32,792 nt of DNA from Aliishimia sp963922415 (GCA_963922415.1 CAWUIP010000022.1:1-32792), one strand, 5' to 3'. Counted from the stretch's first letter, positions 1 through 7,874 are shown. Notes: generated by a model from the sequence alone, not told the origin. Numbers and translations: made by a program.

Positions 1-2
1 CC

Positions 3-596
3 GACCTGCCGCAGCTTTACCTGATCTCGCCTCCAGAGTTTGAGCCCAGCACCTTTCCGGATGCGTTGGCGCGTGTCCTCGATGCCCATGACATTGCCTG
101 TTTTCGACTGGCGCTCGATACGCGCGACACGGATCGGCTATCGCGCGCGGCGGATCTGTGCCGCGATGTGGTGATCACCCGCGATGTGGCGATTGTCATC
201 GAAGATCAGGTGCAGCTTGCCACAGATTTGGGCCTGGACGGCGTGCATCTGAGCCACGCGCGGCTTTCGGTCCGCGATGCACGCAAAGCGCTGGGCGCCG
301 AAGCCATCGTGGGCAGTTTCTGCGCAAACTCGCGCCATGATGGGCTGTCGGCGGGTGAGGCTGGTGCGGATTACGTGGCTTTTGGCCCGACCGCTGCGGC
401 AGCGGAGGGCGCCGAAATCGACCTCTTCGCCTGGTGGAGCGAGATGATCAAAGTGCCCGTCGTCGCCGAAGGTGGCCTGACCCCGGACATGATCGCGACG
501 CTCGCGCCGCACACGGACTTCTTTGGCATTTCCGAGATTTGGGCCACGGAAGACCCAACCGCAACACTGAGCGATTGGGTCACACGGATAGGTTAG
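3..596 (+). CDS. ThiE-like (thiamine phosphate synthase family) protein, 5' end missing
   Basis: The reading frame is open from the left edge and runs to TAG at 594-596, so the true start lies outside the window; about 197 codons are present, near the family's full length of roughly 200-210. The TIM-barrel pattern of ThiE is visible: a DGVHL strand, an AGADYVAFGP strand and a VPVVAEGG strand. ThiE joins the pyrimidine and thiazole moieties of thiamine. Several residues expected in a working enzyme are changed: the Asn-Asp before the helix reads Glu-Asp, the acidic residue after GVHL is replaced in an H-A-R stretch, and the TPTK loop after FGP is missing. Related divergent copies are, to my recollection, common in Rhodobacteraceae. 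I infer a paralogue that may not make thiamine phosphate. Its stop codon overlaps the stop of the convergent permease gene. Confidence 0.8.
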   Translation, partial: DLPQLYLISPPEFEPSTFPDALARVLDAHDIACFRLALDTRDTDRLSRAADLCRDVVITRDVAIVIEDQVQLATDLGLDGVHLSHARLSVRDARKALGAEAIVGSFCANSRHDGLSAGEAGADYVAFGPTAAAAEGAEIDLFAWWSEMIKVPVVAEGGLTPDMIATLAPHTDFFGISEIWATEDPTATLSDWVTRIG

Positions 597-1765
597 AGCA
601 ACGTCCGCTCGATCACCCACCACACACCAATACCGGCAATAACGAGCGATACCGGGATCGACACTGCACGGAACATGACATCGTAGTCCTCAGCGGCGGC
701 CTCATATGCCGGCAAGTCTGCGCGCCGGGCCGCCTGGACCGAGATCCACAACAGCAGCGCCATCGCGGCAATCACCGTCAGCTGGCCCAGCTCGACACCA
801 ATGTTAAAGCCCAGAAGCGCGGGGATCACGCCTGCTTCCGGCAATCCCCAATCCCCCAGAACCGAGGCAAAACCAAGCCCATGCAGAAGGCCGAAACCGA
901 ACACCAGCGCCGGGCGCCACGCTTTCATGTCGCGCGCAAAGAGATTTTCAATCGCAACATAGACAATCGAAAGCGCGATCAACGGCTCAACGATGCTGCC
1001 GGGCACATTCACAATTCCCAACGCCCCTAAGGCGAGCGTCACCGTATGCGCCGCTGTAAACGCAGTGATCTGCCACAAGAGCGGCTTCCAAGCCGTCGAT
1101 AAGAAAAAGAGGCCCAGCACAAACAGGATGTGATCCAAACCTTTCGGCAGAATGTGATCAAATCCAACTGGGATAAACTCCGCAAAGATTGCCCAACCAG
1201 ACCGCGCATCGCCCCCGCCAAGGTTGATCTGCGGCGAGGTTTGGCCACCCGACAAGTAACCGGTATAGGGTTCATCCACCCCCTGCTGACGCAGAACCAT
1301 GTCGCCCGCCCCTTTCGGCCAGGCGACTTGCACTTGCGCGCCAGTGGCCTCGGCCAAAAGCACCAGCCGTGATGGGCGCGGCAAGTCAACATTGCCCACC
1401 TCGGGGATCAACACTTCACGCGCGCTCATGATGACAGGGGCGCCGTCGACGGCGACTAAAGGTAGGCCGTTCCACGTGGCCACAAGGCCGGTGACTTCTG
1501 CCGCCAGCGCTTCGGGGTTCAACGCGCGCAAACGGTCATAAGCGGCGCTGTCTTCCGCGTCGTCGGTATCCAAGAGGCCGTCCAGGTCGATCCCCGCGAG
1601 ATAAGCCTCTAGGTTAAGATCCAAAATCAACTCAATCGTGCCATCGGCGGCGCGCAAATCAGCGATGGCTGGCTGCACCTCATGTGCTGCCACACTCACG
1701 CCAAAAAGAGTTGACAGTGCCGCCGCAAAGCCCAGTCTGAGCCACATGACACAGATATTCCGCAT
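593..1765 (-). CDS. HupE/UreJ-family metal (nickel/cobalt) permease
   Basis: This 390-residue protein has an N-terminal signal-like segment (about residues 7-27, ending AA before His-Glu), a roughly 165-residue exported domain, and a C-terminal block of about six or seven membrane helices from residue 200 on. The membrane block has the HupE/UreJ_2 histidine motifs: GFDH around 204, GLDH at 209-212, AAH at 240 and GLLHGLGFA at 292-300. Family knowledge suggests Ni2+ or Co2+ uptake into the cytoplasm, but specificity cannot be read from sequence. The start at 1765 is chosen because an AGGGTGAAG-like ribosome site lies just upstream; an in-frame ATG at 1747 is the alternative. Either start overlaps or abuts the start of the divergent DUF4198 gene. 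The stop overlaps that of the ThiE-like gene. Confidence 0.85.
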   Translation of the reverse strand: MRNICVMWLRLGFAAALSTLFGVSVAAHEVQPAIADLRAADGTIELILDLNLEAYLAGIDLDGLLDTDDAEDSAAYDRLRALNPEALAAEVTGLVATWNGLPLVAVDGAPVIMSAREVLIPEVGNVDLPRPSRLVLLAEATGAQVQVAWPKGAGDMVLRQQGVDEPYTGYLSGGQTSPQINLGGGDARSGWAIFAEFIPVGFDHILPKGLDHILFVLGLFFLSTAWKPLLWQITAFTAAHTVTLALGALGIVNVPGSIVEPLIALSIVYVAIENLFARDMKAWRPALVFGFGLLHGLGFASVLGDWGLPEAGVIPALLGFNIGVELGQLTVIAAMALLLWISVQAARRADLPAYEAAAEDYDVMFRAVSIPVSLVIAGIGVWWVIERTLL

Positions 1766-2555
1766 AGTTTTCTTCACCCTGATTGGTTTTGCGCCCTTTG
1801 CTGCAATGGCGCATGAATTATGGATTTCCCCTATCGAATACCGCGTCGGCGAAGGAGCCACAATCGTTGCAGACTTCCGAAACGGCGAAAACTTCGTGGG
1901 CACGCAGTTGGCCTTTTTTGATCGGTCGTCAACAAGGCTTCAAGTTGCTGGGCCAGGTGGCATCGTGGATGTCAAACCACGCAATGGTGACCGCCCCGCA
2001 ATTGAGATTGAAGCGGGTAAAGCAGGCCTTCATGTCTTGGCCTATGAAACAACACCATCGCGCCTGACCTACAAAGATTGGGCAAAGTGGATGAAGTTCG
2101 TAGATCACAAGGATCTGAACGCTGTGGCGGCGGCGCACACAGCGCGCGGTCTGCCGCAGGAGAACTTCAAGGAAGGCTACACGCGCCACGCTAAGGCCTT
2201 GGTGGCCGTTGGGTCGGGCAATGGGCAAGATGCGGCACTCGGGCTTGAGACGGAAATTGTCGCCTTAACAAACCCATACGCCGCCAACTTCGATCAGAAC
2301 ATGAGAATTGAAGTGCTCTATCAAGGCCAGCCGCGTGCGCAAGCGCAGGTTGAGATATTTGAACGCGCCCCAAGCGGTGCAGTTGCCGTCACACTTACGA
2401 AAACCGACGACATGGGTCGCGCCGTCATCAACACGCAACCAGGACACACTTACCTTCTGGACGCTGTCCTCTTGCGCGAACCGATGCGCGACGACGATGA
2501 CATCGCCTGGGAAACCCTGTGGGCCGCGCTGACCTTCCAGGTGCCGCCGCGCTAA
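1746..2555 (+). CDS. secreted DUF4198-family protein (COG5266-like, cobalt/nickel uptake-associated)
   Basis: The product has 269 residues: a signal peptide of about 22 residues ending AMA, then a mature protein opening HELWISP, the usual N-terminal signature of DUF4198 proteins. A central beta-rich region and a C-terminal segment with a DMGRAVI and GHTYLLDAV pattern resemble the second Ig-like half of the family. COG5266 is described as a periplasmic component linked to Co/Ni transport, which fits the divergent HupE permease. The ATG at 1746 shares the palindrome CATG with an in-frame ATG of the permease on the other strand, and no strong Shine-Dalgarno precedes it. The start is nevertheless supported because the signal peptide requires it. 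Its promoter would have to lie inside the permease gene. Confidence 0.8.
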   Translation: MTQIFRIVFFTLIGFAPFAAMAHELWISPIEYRVGEGATIVADFRNGENFVGTQLAFFDRSSTRLQVAGPGGIVDVKPRNGDRPAIEIEAGKAGLHVLAYETTPSRLTYKDWAKWMKFVDHKDLNAVAAAHTARGLPQENFKEGYTRHAKALVAVGSGNGQDAALGLETEIVALTNPYAANFDQNMRIEVLYQGQPRAQAQVEIFERAPSGAVAVTLTKTDDMGRAVINTQPGHTYLLDAVLLREPMRDDDDIAWETLWAALTFQVPPR

Positions 2556-2598
2556 GGCGCTCTTGTTCTTCGCGAAAAAGCGGGTCAAGACGGCGAAC

Positions 2599-3492
2599 AT
2601 GGTACAGCCACCCGACATGATCTGCATCGGCAGCGTTCTATGGGACATCATCGGACGCGCACCGAGCGTAATGCGCCAAGGGTCAGACGTGCCCGGACGG
2701 ATCACGCGCCTGCCTGGCGGGGTGGCACTGAACATTGCGATGACCCTCACGCGCTTTGGCCTGGAGCCTGCGCTTTTGACTTCAGTGGGCCGCGATGCGG
2801 ACGGCGATGAACTGGTTGCAGCTTGTGCAGCTCGTGGGATGCGGACGGAGTACATTTACCGGTCTGAGGATCTTCCCACCGATATGTATATGGCGGTCGA
2901 AGGCGCGAATGGTCTCATCGCCGCAATTGCAGATGCACACTCTTTAGAGGCAGCTGGGGACAAAATCCTCGAACCCTTGTCGAATGGGCGCCTTGCAGAT
3001 GCGGGTGCTCCTTACCGGGGCTCGGTTGCGCTCGACGGGAACCTGACGATCGAACTGTTATCGCAGTTGGCGCAGAGCCCACTTCTGGCCAAGTCGGATA
3101 TGCGCATCGCTCCAGCGTCTCCGGGGAAGGCGGATCGGTTAAGCCCCTTTCTGCGCGCAGGGCGCGGCACACTTTACGTCAACCTCGAAGAGGCCGGCAC
3201 GCTCTGTCATGAAGCTTTTTCGGACGCACGCGTGGCTGCGGAAACGCTGGTAAAGCGTGGCGCAGCGCGCGCGCTGGTGACGGATGGTGGCGATTTGGCG
3301 GCTGACGCGACCGGCGATGGCGTCCTCTGCGAGGAACCGCCAAAGGTTTTAGTCACGCGTGTCACAGGCGCGGGTGATACGTTTATGGCTGCCCATATCG
3401 CGGCCGAGCGGAATGGCGCGGACCGGAAAACCGCGCTCTCCCGAGCCCTGCGCGCGGCTGCCACCTATGTCTCTGGAGGGTCCCCAGAATGA
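2599..3492 (+). CDS. psuK: PfkB-family pseudouridine kinase
   Basis: The 297-residue product is a ribokinase/PfkB carbohydrate kinase. It carries the GG-x-A-x-N-x-A sugar-binding pattern (residues 40-47) and the C-terminal signature VTGAGDTF (255-262) with catalytic Asp260. Location identifies the substrate: the stop overlaps the start of psuG as ATGA, the usual psuK-psuG coupling. PsuK phosphorylates pseudouridine to pseudouridine 5'-phosphate in the cytoplasm, and PsuG then cleaves it. The start is uncertain: ATG at 2599 is preferred, but ATG at 2617 and an upstream TTG at 2563 are in frame and none has a strong ribosome site. The gene follows the DUF4198 gene by 43 bp on the same strand and could be cotranscribed. 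No pseudouridine transporter is visible here. Confidence 0.85.
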   Translation: MVQPPDMICIGSVLWDIIGRAPSVMRQGSDVPGRITRLPGGVALNIAMTLTRFGLEPALLTSVGRDADGDELVAACAARGMRTEYIYRSEDLPTDMYMAVEGANGLIAAIADAHSLEAAGDKILEPLSNGRLADAGAPYRGSVALDGNLTIELLSQLAQSPLLAKSDMRIAPASPGKADRLSPFLRAGRGTLYVNLEEAGTLCHEAFSDARVAAETLVKRGAARALVTDGGDLAADATGDGVLCEEPPKVLVTRVTGAGDTFMAAHIAAERNGADRKTALSRALRAAATYVSGGSPE

Positions 3493-4403
3493 TCGAACGC
3501 GACATGTCGGAAGACGTTCAGGTGGCGTTGCGCCACGGGCAGGCGATTGTCGCCCTTGAAAGTACGATCATCACGCACGGCATGCCTTGGCCGCAAAATG
3601 CGGAGATGGCCGCGCAGGTTGAGGCAGATATCCGCGCGTGCGGGGCAACGCCAGCCACAATCGCAGTGCTTGACGGACGGTTGAAAATCGGACTGGAAAC
3701 AGCCGAGCGCGACGCGTTGGCGCGGCATCCGAACCCGGCAAAGCTTTCGCGGGCGGACCTCGCAGTGTCGCTCGCGACGGGCCAAACCGGCGGAACCACT
3801 GTCGCAGCGACGATGATTGCCGCACATCTTGCTGGCATTTCAGTTTTTGCAACTGGTGGCATTGGCGGCGTACACATGGGGGCCGAACACAGCTTTGATG
3901 TGTCTGCCGACCTTCAAGAGCTGGCGCAAACACCGGTCAGCGTCGTGGCCGCGGGCGCAAAAGCGATATTGGACGTTCCCAAGACACTCGAAGTATTGGA
4001 AACCTTAGGCGTTCCCGTCATCGCCGTCGGCCAAGATACCTTTCCCGCCTTTTGGTCCCGGCACTCTGACTTGGCTGCGCCGCTGCGGTTGGATGATCCG
4101 GCGGAGATCGCGAAATCCCATGTGCTGCGCGCCGCCTTGGCCCTTCCAGGCGGGCAATTGATCGCAAACCCGATTCCGGTCGCAGACGAGATTCCCGCCG
4201 AGATCCTCGCTCCCATCATTCACCAAGCCCAAACTGAAGCGACCGCACAAGGCATTGGCGGCAAGGCTGTAACGCCGTTTCTGCTCAACCGGATCTTTGA
4301 GTTGACGCAAGGCCGTTCGCTGAGCGCCAACATAGCACTCGTGCGTAACAACGCCCGCTTGGCCGCGAAGATCGCTAAAGAAATCATCACTCTTTCGCGT
4401 TAA
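3489..4403 (+). CDS. psuG: pseudouridine-5'-phosphate glycosidase
   Basis: This 304-residue enzyme reversibly breaks the C-C glycosidic bond of pseudouridine 5'-phosphate to give uracil and ribose 5-phosphate. Family landmarks are all present: Glu24 in ALEST, Lys85 in AKLSRADL, the metal-binding Asp137 in EHSFDVSADLQEL, the Schiff-base Lys158 in AGAKAILD, and Asn281 near the C terminus. These line up with the catalytic Lys166 and neighbours known from the E. coli enzyme at a constant offset of 8. Length is normal for the family (about 305-312). Translation is coupled to psuK by an ATGA overlap, so this is a complete two-gene pseudouridine salvage unit. Confidence 0.95.
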   Translation: MIERDMSEDVQVALRHGQAIVALESTIITHGMPWPQNAEMAAQVEADIRACGATPATIAVLDGRLKIGLETAERDALARHPNPAKLSRADLAVSLATGQTGGTTVAATMIAAHLAGISVFATGGIGGVHMGAEHSFDVSADLQELAQTPVSVVAAGAKAILDVPKTLEVLETLGVPVIAVGQDTFPAFWSRHSDLAAPLRLDDPAEIAKSHVLRAALALPGGQLIANPIPVADEIPAEILAPIIHQAQTEATAQGIGGKAVTPFLLNRIFELTQGRSLSANIALVRNNARLAAKIAKEIITLSR

Positions 4404-4489
4404 CGCAGTGCGGTCCAGTACGGCCCATTGCCGTTCTCGACCAAACACCTTACGTAACCCAAGCAGCGGCGACGAAGACGACAGGCTTA

Positions 4490-5221
4490 ATGAATACCCC
4501 CTTTGACCCCAAAGAGCCTCCGCGCCCTGGCACGATTGCAGGCTTGAGGGCATCATTCTTGACGGGGCTGGTAGTTGTGGCCCCCGTCGGACTGACCATT
4601 TGGCTTATCTGGACGGTTGTCGGCTGGGTGGACGGCTTTGTTCTGCCCCTCGTGCCAGCGGCTTGGCAGCCCGAGGCAATCGTGAATGCTTGGGTCGGCA
4701 ATGATGATCCGCGCAGTGACGACTGGATCCGCGTAAACATTCGCGGTGTCGGCGTTGTCGTCTTTCTGATCTTCACCGTAATGATCGGCTGGATGGCCAA
4801 GGGCATCATCGGCAGATCTTTGATTCGCTTTGCGGAAAGCCTGGTGGAGCGCACACCAGTGGTGCGGTCGATCTATTCGGGCATCAAACAGATTTCCGAG
4901 ACGGTCTTTGCCCAATCAGACCGCAACTTTGAACGCGCCTGCTTGGTGCAATACCCGCGCAAAGGCATATGGGCGGTCGGTTTTATCTCGACCACGGCCA
5001 AGGGCGAAGTGCTTGAGAAAGCCGACACGCATGGTCAACTTTTGTCTGTCTTCGTGCCGACAACGCCCAACCCAACCTCAGGCTTTCTGCTTTTCTTTCC
5101 CAAGGAGGACGTCGTGGAGTTGGACATGTCTATTGAGGACGCCGCCAAACTGGTGATTTCTGCTGGGCTCGTGTATCCCAACGGCAAAGACGGCACTGAC
5201 GCGCTGCCGGACGAGCGTTAA
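4490..5221 (+). CDS. DUF502 family inner-membrane protein
   Basis: The 243-residue product has two membrane segments (about residues 22-46 and 84-104) with a short periplasmic loop between them, then a soluble C-terminal domain. The DUF502 signatures are clear: PVVRSIYSGIKQI near 121-133 and TTPNPTSGFLLFFPKEDV near 197-214. The biochemical function of the family is not established. The start codon follows a weak purine stretch (ACAGG). It lies 86 bp after psuG on the same strand, without a visible terminator between, so read-through is possible. Its TAA overlaps the TAA of the convergent patatin gene. Confidence 0.9.
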   Translation: MNTPFDPKEPPRPGTIAGLRASFLTGLVVVAPVGLTIWLIWTVVGWVDGFVLPLVPAAWQPEAIVNAWVGNDDPRSDDWIRVNIRGVGVVVFLIFTVMIGWMAKGIIGRSLIRFAESLVERTPVVRSIYSGIKQISETVFAQSDRNFERACLVQYPRKGIWAVGFISTTAKGEVLEKADTHGQLLSVFVPTTPNPTSGFLLFFPKEDVVELDMSIEDAAKLVISAGLVYPNGKDGTDALPDER

Positions 5222-6249
5222 GAGAACATCGCGCGCAGATCGACTGAGCTTTCCACGTTCAATTTGGTCCAATGCGCCTTCAAAAACTCGTGCGCAGCCG
5301 CGCGACCCGCCTCTTTGAGCCGCAGGATTAGGCTCGCATTCGGCACAACCTTTGTCGCAACGCTCAGATCATTCATCAGATCATCATCGGCGATCATATG
5401 CACCAAGACGCGCGACATTTGCCCTTCTTGCATGGTGCCGTCTTCCAAGAGCCGCTGGACAAAATCAATAGCGCGCAGTTCGCGCAACAGCGAAGAGTTG
5501 AAGCTTATCTCGTTGATTCTATTTTGAATCTGCTGCGGCGAAATCGGTACCTCTTCGCGCTCTAGCGGGTTGATGTTCACGACAATCAAATCGTCGGGCA
5601 AACTGCGATCAAAGAGCGGATAGAGTGCTGGGTTGCCGGTGTACCCGCCATCCCAGAACGCTTCTGTCCGTCCCGTTTCAGCATCATAAAGTTCCACCGC
5701 CTGAAAGAGTGTCGGCAAACAGGCAGACGCCATGATCGCTTCTTTAGAGATGTCACTGCCGCGAAAGACGCGGATCTTGCCGTTCCGCACGCGGGTCGCA
5801 CAGACAAAAAAGGCGGGTCCTTGGTCCGCGCAGACGCATTCGAAATCGAACTTCGCCACAATCGGGTCGAGCGGATTGGCGTAAAGCGGACCCCACGCAT
5901 AGGGCGACACCATGCGGCTCCACGCCTCGCCAAAGACGTAGGCGGGCGAATACTCCAGGCTGCGGCTGATCACGCGTGGGGAAAAGGGCTGCATCCAAGC
6001 CGAAAACGCGTCGCCTTGGCTGCCCATCACCTGGTCCCAAAGCCAATCAAGGTTCGCCTTCGCCCCATCGCGTCCATCGGTGACCCAGCCCGACTTTAAC
6101 GCAGCACCGTTCAAAGCTCCCGCAGAGGTGCCGGAAATCCCGGCAATTTCTAGGTCGTCTTCCTCTAACAAGCGGTCAAGCACGCCCCACGTGAACGCGC
6201 CATGCGCACCGCCCCCTTGAAGCGCCAGGTTGACCGCCTTATTGGGCAT
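5218..6249 (-). CDS. patatin-like phospholipase with C-terminal DUF3734-like region
   Basis: The 343-residue protein has the patatin catalytic layout: oxyanion-hole loop QGGGAHGAF (11-19), nucleophile Ser42 in GTSAG (40-44), and catalytic Asp200 in DGG (200-202), which makes a Ser-Asp dyad. No signal peptide is seen, so it probably acts in the cytoplasm on acyl lipids or another ester. The part after residue 210, with its LRELRAIDFVQRLL helix, resembles the DUF3734 extension found on bacterial patatins. The start at 6249 overlaps the bdhA stop as TGATG, so the two are translationally coupled with bdhA first. Because BdhA oxidises 3-hydroxybutyrate, I infer a possible role in polyhydroxybutyrate or short-chain hydroxyacyl ester turnover; that is not proven by sequence. 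Confidence 0.9.
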   Translation of the reverse strand: MPNKAVNLALQGGGAHGAFTWGVLDRLLEEDDLEIAGISGTSAGALNGAALKSGWVTDGRDGAKANLDWLWDQVMGSQGDAFSAWMQPFSPRVISRSLEYSPAYVFGEAWSRMVSPYAWGPLYANPLDPIVAKFDFECVCADQGPAFFVCATRVRNGKIRVFRGSDISKEAIMASACLPTLFQAVELYDAETGRTEAFWDGGYTGNPALYPLFDRSLPDDLIVVNINPLEREEVPISPQQIQNRINEISFNSSLLRELRAIDFVQRLLEDGTMQEGQMSRVLVHMIADDDLMNDLSVATKVVPNASLILRLKEAGRAAAHEFLKAHWTKLNVESSVDLRAMFS

Positions 6250-7028
6250 CAGATCGCCGTCCAGCCGCCATCGACCGAAATGGTCGTGCCGGTGATTTGT
6301 GCGGCGGCATCCGAGCACAAAAACGCAGCCGTGCCACCCATCTGCTCGGTCGTCGCAAACTCTTTCGACGGCTGGCGCGTCAACATCACCTCGCGGATCG
6401 CCGTTTCGCGGTCCATATTGTATTGCTTCATCGTGTCGGGGATCTGCGCCTCAACCAACGGGGTCAGCACATATCCGGGGCAGATCGCATTACAGGTGAT
6501 CGGCTCTTCCGCTGTTTCAAGCGCAGTCACTTTCGTCAGCCCCACGACCCCATGCTTGGCCGCAACATAGGCCGACTTATAGGGCGACGCGGTCAGCCCG
6601 TGGGCCGACGCTACGTTGATCACCCGGCCCCATCCCCGCGCGCGCATCGTCTCAAGCGCTGCCGCCGTGGTGTGAAAGGCCGACGACAAGTTGATCGCGA
6701 TAATGGCATCCCATTTGGCCGCCGGGAACTCTTCGAGCGGCGCCACATGCTGAATGCCTGCATTGTTGATCAGAATATCGCAGCCATCCGCCACCAGCGC
6801 GCGGCAATCCTCGCCCTTGGACATGTCCGCTTGCTTATAGATCGCCGTCACACCGGTTTCAGCGGCAATTTCGGCGGCAATAGCGTGGTCTTCGTCCCGA
6901 TCCGTGAACGAATTCAGGACAACGTCAGCGCCCGCGCGTGCAAGCTCCCAAGCCATGCCCAGGCCAATGCCCGAGTTCGATCCAGTGATGACGGCTGTCT
7001 TTCCGGCTAACGATATTTCAAATGCCAT
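6249..7028 (-). CDS. bdhA: D-3-hydroxybutyrate dehydrogenase
   Basis: This 259-residue short-chain dehydrogenase converts (R)-3-hydroxybutyrate to acetoacetate with NAD+. It has the dinucleotide-binding TGSNSGIG (15-22), NNAG (88-91), and the catalytic Ser141, Tyr154 and Lys158 (Tyr-x3-Lys). The NAGIQHV motif and the C-terminal stretch with QPSKEFAT, FLCSDAAAQITG and VDGGWTA are characteristic of the 3-hydroxybutyrate dehydrogenase subgroup rather than of acetoacetyl-CoA reductase. It is the first gene of a two-gene unit with the patatin-like lipase. Upstream, in the 149 bp shared with a divergent gene, lies a GC-rich palindrome (see separate entry). Confidence 0.95.
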   Translation of the reverse strand: MAFEISLAGKTAVITGSNSGIGLGMAWELARAGADVVLNSFTDRDEDHAIAAEIAAETGVTAIYKQADMSKGEDCRALVADGCDILINNAGIQHVAPLEEFPAAKWDAIIAINLSSAFHTTAAALETMRARGWGRVINVASAHGLTASPYKSAYVAAKHGVVGLTKVTALETAEEPITCNAICPGYVLTPLVEAQIPDTMKQYNMDRETAIREVMLTRQPSKEFATTEQMGGTAAFLCSDAAAQITGTTISVDGGWTAI

Positions 7029-7048
7029 GTCGGTCTAAACCTTCACTT

Positions 7049-7094
7049 ATGTTGCGCTGCAGCATTCTTCGCATGCTTATCGCGCACGCAACAT
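7049..7094. promoter_or_regulatory. candidate operator: inverted repeat and GCTGCAGC palindrome upstream of bdhA
   Basis: ATGTTGCG at 7049-7056 is perfectly repeated in inverted orientation as CGCAACAT at 7087-7094, and GCTGCAGC at 7056-7063 is an 8-bp palindrome. The site sits 20-65 bp upstream of the bdhA start. TGC-rich sites are known targets of PhaR-type PHB regulators in related bacteria, so this is a plausible but unproven operator. Confidence 0.3.
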
Positions 7095-7177
7095 CGAAAT
7101 CTCACCCGAAACCTGAAATAACTCAGTCTTTACCGATTGGGGATAAGCTCTGGCTCGCAACCTTCGGAGACAAATCC

Positions 7178-7744
7178 ATGAAAATTCTTATGAAAGCCGC
7201 AGCTGTCTTGGCAATGACAGCCGTACCAGCATTTGCAGCGCCGCCTGCCGCACTCGTCGACTATGTCGCAGAAAATGCACCGACTTGGCTCTCTGACCCC
7301 GTGGTCATTGGCGCGATCCAAGCGCAAAACGCGGATCACGCGAACTTAGACCAAAGCGCTATCGATGCGATGGACCAGCAATGGCGCAGCGAGTTGGATG
7401 GCGCCAGCGGCGACATGGTTCAAACAGTCATGGCTAAACCCGTTTCGCAGTACCTGGGAAGCCTCGTGACAGACACACAAGGCCGGGTCAGAGAGGTTTT
7501 TGTGATGGATGAGCACGGCCTGAATGTCGGTCAGTCGGGTGTCACATCGGACTTCTGGCAGGGCGACGAAGCAAAATTCCAAGAGACATTTCCAAAAGGT
7601 GCTGACGCCATCCACGTCTCGGACATCGAGTTTGATGAAAGCGCCCAAGCCTATATTTCGCAAGTGTCCCTGCCCGTCATCGAGCCAGAATCAGGTGCCG
7701 TTATTGGGGCAGTAACCTTCGGTATTGACGCAGGCCAGTTTTAA
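7178..7744 (+). CDS. secreted single-domain Cache/PDC-like protein
   Basis: The 188-residue product starts at an ATG with GGAG 9 bases upstream. It has a clear signal peptide (residues 1-20, ending AFA) and no later membrane segment, so it should be periplasmic. The mature part resembles the ligand-binding PDC/Cache fold of receptor periplasmic domains: a VTDTQGRVREVFVMDEHGLNV-type strand pair (split here around residues 90-110), SDFWQGDEAKFQETF near 121-135, and a closing GAVIGAVTFGID strand pair. Such domains normally belong to histidine kinases or chemoreceptors, but here the domain stands alone. A strong terminator follows 56 bases after the stop, so it is probably monocistronic. Its ligand and partner are unknown. 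Confidence 0.8.
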   Translation: MKILMKAAAVLAMTAVPAFAAPPAALVDYVAENAPTWLSDPVVIGAIQAQNADHANLDQSAIDAMDQQWRSELDGASGDMVQTVMAKPVSQYLGSLVTDTQGRVREVFVMDEHGLNVGQSGVTSDFWQGDEAKFQETFPKGADAIHVSDIEFDESAQAYISQVSLPVIEPESGAVIGAVTFGIDAGQF

Positions 7745-7800
7745 TCCGCGTTCGGCTTGAGGACGGAAAAAGTCCGAAGCTGCGTAGTGTTGAAGGTCAA

Positions 7801-7829
7801 AGCGCCCTGGCGACGGGGCGCTTTTTTTT
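7801..7829 (+). terminator. Rho-independent terminator of the Cache-like gene
   Basis: AGCGCCC (7801-7807) pairs with GGGCGCT (7816-7822) around an eight-base loop, and the hairpin runs into eight consecutive T residues (7822-7829). It lies 56 bp after the stop of the secreted Cache-like gene on the same strand. Confidence 0.9.
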
Positions 7830-7845
7830 GCCGCAAAGCAGCGAC

Positions 7846-7874
7846 AAAAAAAACGCCAGCACGAAGCTGGCGTT
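7846..7874 (-). terminator. Rho-independent terminator on the minus strand
   Basis: AACGCCAGC (minus strand, 7874-7866) pairs perfectly over nine bases with GCTGGCGTT (7860-7852) around the loop TTCGT. It is followed on the minus strand by a run of eight T (7853-7846). No minus-strand gene lies within 1 kb upstream, so it most likely ends the small RNA. Confidence 0.85.

Noticed and set aside
434..1030. Plus-strand reading frame of 198 codons across the ThiE-like and HupE genes
   Set aside because: It overlaps two well-supported genes and its product is low-complexity, rich in Arg and His, as expected for a shadow.
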